Assembly: GCA_041685075.1 (NCBI GenBank)
Contig: JAWLGN010000250.1
Coordinates: 1 to 8,068 of the forward strand
Source of the DNA: JAMCRM01 sp041685075
GTDB lineage: Bacteria; Acidobacteriota; Terriglobia; Bryobacterales; Bryobacteraceae
Length of the DNA stretch: 8,068 nucleotides
Direction of reading: 5' to 3'
Position 1 is the stretch's first letter. Each line of letters begins with the position of its first letter. The notes under the pieces are model-generated. The model did no database searches. It worked only from the letters and a program-made list of their open reading frames with translations, and had not been told where the DNA came from. Below, piece by piece: positions 6,181 to 8,068 of this stretch. The translations under genes and the position numbers were made by a program.

Positions 6181-6945
6181 ATGTGGAAGGGCGACTACTT
6201 TTTCCTGGTTTCCAACCTCGTTCAAAAGGATTTTAAAATCCGCTACCGCAATATGTCGCTGGGGGTGTTCTGGTCGCTGCTCAACCCCCTCGTGATGATG
6301 GCGGTTTTGTCCTTCGTTTTCACGAAAATATTCCCCTCCACCGCCTCGGACCACTTCGCCCTCTTCGTCCTCTGCGGCATCGTGCCCTACAACTTCTTCA
6401 CGCTCTCGTGGATTTCCGGCACCACCTCGCTGGTCGATAACACCTCGCTCATCAAGCGCGTCCCCGTGCCGCGGGAGATCGTACCCCTCGCCGCGGTGCT
6501 CTCCAACTGCGCCCACCTGCTCATTCAGATGGCCCTGCTGGCGGCCATCGCCTGCTACTTCGGGAAGTTTCCCAACCGCTACTGGGGATGGCTTCCGCTG
6601 CTCTGGGGCCTGGCCATCGTCTTCGTTACCGGCCTCTCGCTGGCTACCGCCGCCCTGAACGTGATGGTGCGGGATATGCGCTACGTGGTGGAGTCCACCA
6701 ACACGGTGCTCTTCTGGCTGGTGCCCATCTTCTACCCCTTCGCCATCATTCCCCAGGCCTATGCCGATATTTATCAACTGAATCCGCTGGCCGCCCTGGT
6801 GCTGTGTTTGCGCAATATTATCCTCGAAGCCGCCGCGCCCCACCCCGGCACGCTGCTCAAGCTCGCCTTCAGCTCCCTGTTCGTATTCGGCGTTGGTTTC
6901 GCCGTTTTTCGCGCCGCCAGACAACGCTTCTACGACTATCTCTGA
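6181..6945 (+). CDS. ABC-2 type polysaccharide exporter permease (Wzm/TagG-like)
   Basis: A 254-aa inner-membrane permease of the ABC-2 polysaccharide/polyol-phosphate export family. It would flip a lipid-linked surface glycan to the periplasmic face together with the ATPase encoded next door. An amphipathic N-terminal segment (NLVQKDFKIRYRNMSLGVFW, 12-31) precedes about six helices at roughly 35-50, 60-78, 102-125, 140-162, 175-190 and 228-245. Family landmarks are WSLLNPL (31-37), KRVPVPREIVPLAAVLSN (92-109), NVMVRDMRYVV (160-170) and the QLNPLAALV segment (199-207). The length is typical. The ATG at 6181 is chosen because family members begin in this way, because the predicted promoter lies at 6121-6147, and because the upstream extension in this frame is unconserved-looking Pro-rich sequence. 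The stop is followed after three bases by the ATPase ATG. Confidence 0.93.
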   Translation: MWKGDYFFLVSNLVQKDFKIRYRNMSLGVFWSLLNPLVMMAVLSFVFTKIFPSTASDHFALFVLCGIVPYNFFTLSWISGTTSLVDNTSLIKRVPVPREIVPLAAVLSNCAHLLIQMALLAAIACYFGKFPNRYWGWLPLLWGLAIVFVTGLSLATAALNVMVRDMRYVVESTNTVLFWLVPIFYPFAIIPQAYADIYQLNPLAALVLCLRNIILEAAAPHPGTLLKLAFSSLFVFGVGFAVFRAARQRFYDYL

Positions 6946-6948
6946 GCT

Positions 6949-7683
6949 ATGCCGGTTATCGAATTCAACAACGTTTCCAAGAGTTTCTCCCGCACTTCCC
7001 GCCAGATGCTGCTCCGGAATTATCTCCGGCGCTGGCTCACCGGCGGGCGCCTGGAACGCTTCTACGCCCTCAAGAACGTCTCCTTCCGGCTGGATAAGGG
7101 CGAGGGCCTGGCGGTGGTAGGCAATAACGGCGCGGGCAAGAGCACCCTGCTGGGGCTGGTGGCCGGCCTCTGCCGCCCGGATAGCGGCTCCGTAACGGTG
7201 AACGGTCAGGTGGCCGCCCTGCTCGAACTGGGCTCCGGATTTCACCCGGATCTTACCGGCATCGAGAACGTCCGGCTCAACGCCGCGCTGCTGGGCCTCA
7301 GCGCCCGCCGCACCGCCCAGGTCTTCGACCGCATCGTGGAGTTCTCCGGTATCGGCGATTTCATCCGGGAGCCTCTCCGCACCTACTCGAGCGGCATGAT
7401 CATGCGGCTGGCCTTCTCCGTCGCGGTCCATACCGATCCCGACATCCTCCTGATCGACGAGGTCCTGGCGGTCGGAGACCAGGCTTTCCAGGCCAAGTGC
7501 TTCGATACGATCTACGAGTTCCGCAGCAGCGGCAAGAGCATGGTCTGCGTCTCCCACGCCCCCGCCGTTCTGCGCCGGCTCTGTGACCGCGCCATCTGGC
7601 TGGATCACGGCGAACTGGTTATGGCCGGCACGGTCGAGGAGGTCACCCAAGCCTACGGCGGCATGAAGGCCGCCGCCACGTGA
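6949..7683 (+). CDS. ABC exporter ATP-binding protein (Wzt/TagH-like, without C-terminal glycan-binding domain)
   Basis: A 244-aa nucleotide-binding subunit that powers the Wzm-like permease encoded three bases upstream. Walker A is GNNGAGKST (58-66). The Q-loop region has the Wzt/TagH form LLELGSGFHPDLTGIENV (91-108), with Glu where other ABC ATPases have Gln. The signature is YSSGM (146-150), Walker B is ILLIDE (166-171), the D-loop segment is LAVGD (173-177) and the switch histidine is His203 in CVSHA. A Tyr/Leu-rich insertion near residues 20-40 (LLRNYLRRWL) before the first core strand is usual in this family. The protein ends soon after the nucleotide-binding domain, so it lacks the roughly 150-200-residue C-terminal domain with which O9a-type Wzt proteins read a capped glycan. 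It converges on the GT2 gene with 33 bases between stop codons. Confidence 0.95.
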   Translation: MPVIEFNNVSKSFSRTSRQMLLRNYLRRWLTGGRLERFYALKNVSFRLDKGEGLAVVGNNGAGKSTLLGLVAGLCRPDSGSVTVNGQVAALLELGSGFHPDLTGIENVRLNAALLGLSARRTAQVFDRIVEFSGIGDFIREPLRTYSSGMIMRLAFSVAVHTDPDILLIDEVLAVGDQAFQAKCFDTIYEFRSSGKSMVCVSHAPAVLRRLCDRAIWLDHGELVMAGTVEEVTQAYGGMKAAAT

Positions 7684-7716
7684 ACCGGCAGCGCCGATGA
7701 GCAACCCCGGCCGCGG

Positions 7717-8068
7717 TCAGCCGTCCCATGCGCGGCTCCGCAGGGCGAAGTTCTCCGCTGCGCGGGTGAGGTTGGGGTTGTAATACGGGTCGTGCGCGAT
7801 GTACTTCCGCCAGCGCGACTGGAAAGCCCGCACCTCGGCGCGGGCGGGTGCGCGCAGCCGGCGGGGCTTGGAGCGCGCCTCGTGATGGTAGAGCGTAGCG
7901 TGCGGGGTGTACAGGATGCTGCGCCCGCGCTCCAGGATCCGCAGGCACAGGTCGATGTCGTTGTAAGCCACCGGGAAACCCGTGGTGTCGAACCCGCCCG
8001 CCTCGCGGAACACCTCCGCCCGCAGCATCAGGCAGGCTCCCGTCACGGCGCTCACCTCCCGGATGACA
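7717..8068 (-). CDS. GT2 family glycosyltransferase, C-terminal part (runs off right edge)
   Basis: C-terminal end of a family 2 (GT-A fold) glycosyltransferase that continues beyond the window; the reading frame is open through base 8068 (IREVSAVTGACLMLR). Diagnostic segments, in order, are SAVTGACLMLR, EVFREAGGFD, the acidic AYNDIDLCLR motif that forms part of the acceptor/catalytic site in this family, YTPHATLYHHE, and a C-terminal RWRKYIAHDPYYNPNL segment. The last is typical of the GT2 enzymes found in O-antigen and exopolysaccharide clusters, often as one module of multidomain rhamnan or mannan synthases. The GTG at 8055 is an internal valine codon, not a start. The enzyme would act on the cytoplasmic face, building the glycan that the neighbouring ABC transporter exports. 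Sugar specificity cannot be read from this fragment. Confidence 0.9.
   Translation of the reverse strand, partial: VIREVSAVTGACLMLRAEVFREAGGFDTTGFPVAYNDIDLCLRILERGRSILYTPHATLYHHEARSKPRRLRAPARAEVRAFQSRWRKYIAHDPYYNPNLTRAAENFALRSRAWDG

Noticed and set aside
6118..7704. A 528-codon open frame on the - strand opposite the ABC exporter genes.
   Set aside because: The encoded protein is low-complexity and rich in Gly, Glu, Gln and His without any recognisable domain, while the + strand encodes two textbook transporter subunits. Long antisense open frames are common in GC-rich genes.
7684..7716. Terminator between the convergent ATPase and GT2 genes.
   Set aside because: The 33-base gap contains only a short CCGCGG palindrome and GC-rich sequence, with no stem of useful length and no T tract.

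Overview
This window is part of a cell-envelope polysaccharide biosynthesis and export cluster from a bacterium with a mostly GC-rich genome. It holds seven protein-coding genes, two of them running into or close to the window edges. I see no RNA gene, insertion sequence or CRISPR array. The families present (a large GT39-like membrane glycosyltransferase with a C-terminal beta-sandwich, a NoeA-like methyltransferase, a membrane sulfatase/phosphotransferase, a Wzm/Wzt-type transporter and a GT2 enzyme) fit an Acidobacteriota-like Gram-negative best. That assignment comes from remembered family resemblance, not from a search.

Layout from left to right. The C-terminal part of a GT39-like integral membrane protein lies on the + strand (to 1344), with an in-frame stop at 4-6 just inside the window edge. 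Converging on it from the right is a tightly packed - strand operon (5093 down to 1380). Its genes are a 65-aa secreted or membrane-anchored protein, a 468-aa NoeA-like SAM methyltransferase with an unusual N-terminal half, and a 707-aa membrane protein of the alkaline-phosphatase/sulfatase superfamily. The genes overlap by 11 and 4 bp, and a good extended -10 promoter sits at 5162-5189. Upstream, also on the - strand, is a stand-alone class I methyltransferase (6005-5238) that looks leaderless. Divergent from it on the + strand is a two-gene ABC-2 exporter, permease (6181-6945) then ATPase (6949-7683). A GT2 glycosyltransferase on the - strand enters from the right edge and stops at 7717.

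Likely joint role: the GT2 and GT39-like enzymes build a surface glycan, the ABC transporter moves the lipid-linked product across the inner membrane, and the two methyltransferases and the membrane sulfatase-fold enzyme decorate it. The most interesting points are a kinase-like active-site signature in the N-terminal half of the NoeA-like protein, which suggests a kinase-methyltransferase resembling the O-antigen chain terminator WbdD with reversed domain order; a shared C-terminal beta-sandwich in the two convergent membrane proteins; a base-composition step inside the sulfatase gene; and the nonsense codon in the left-hand gene.
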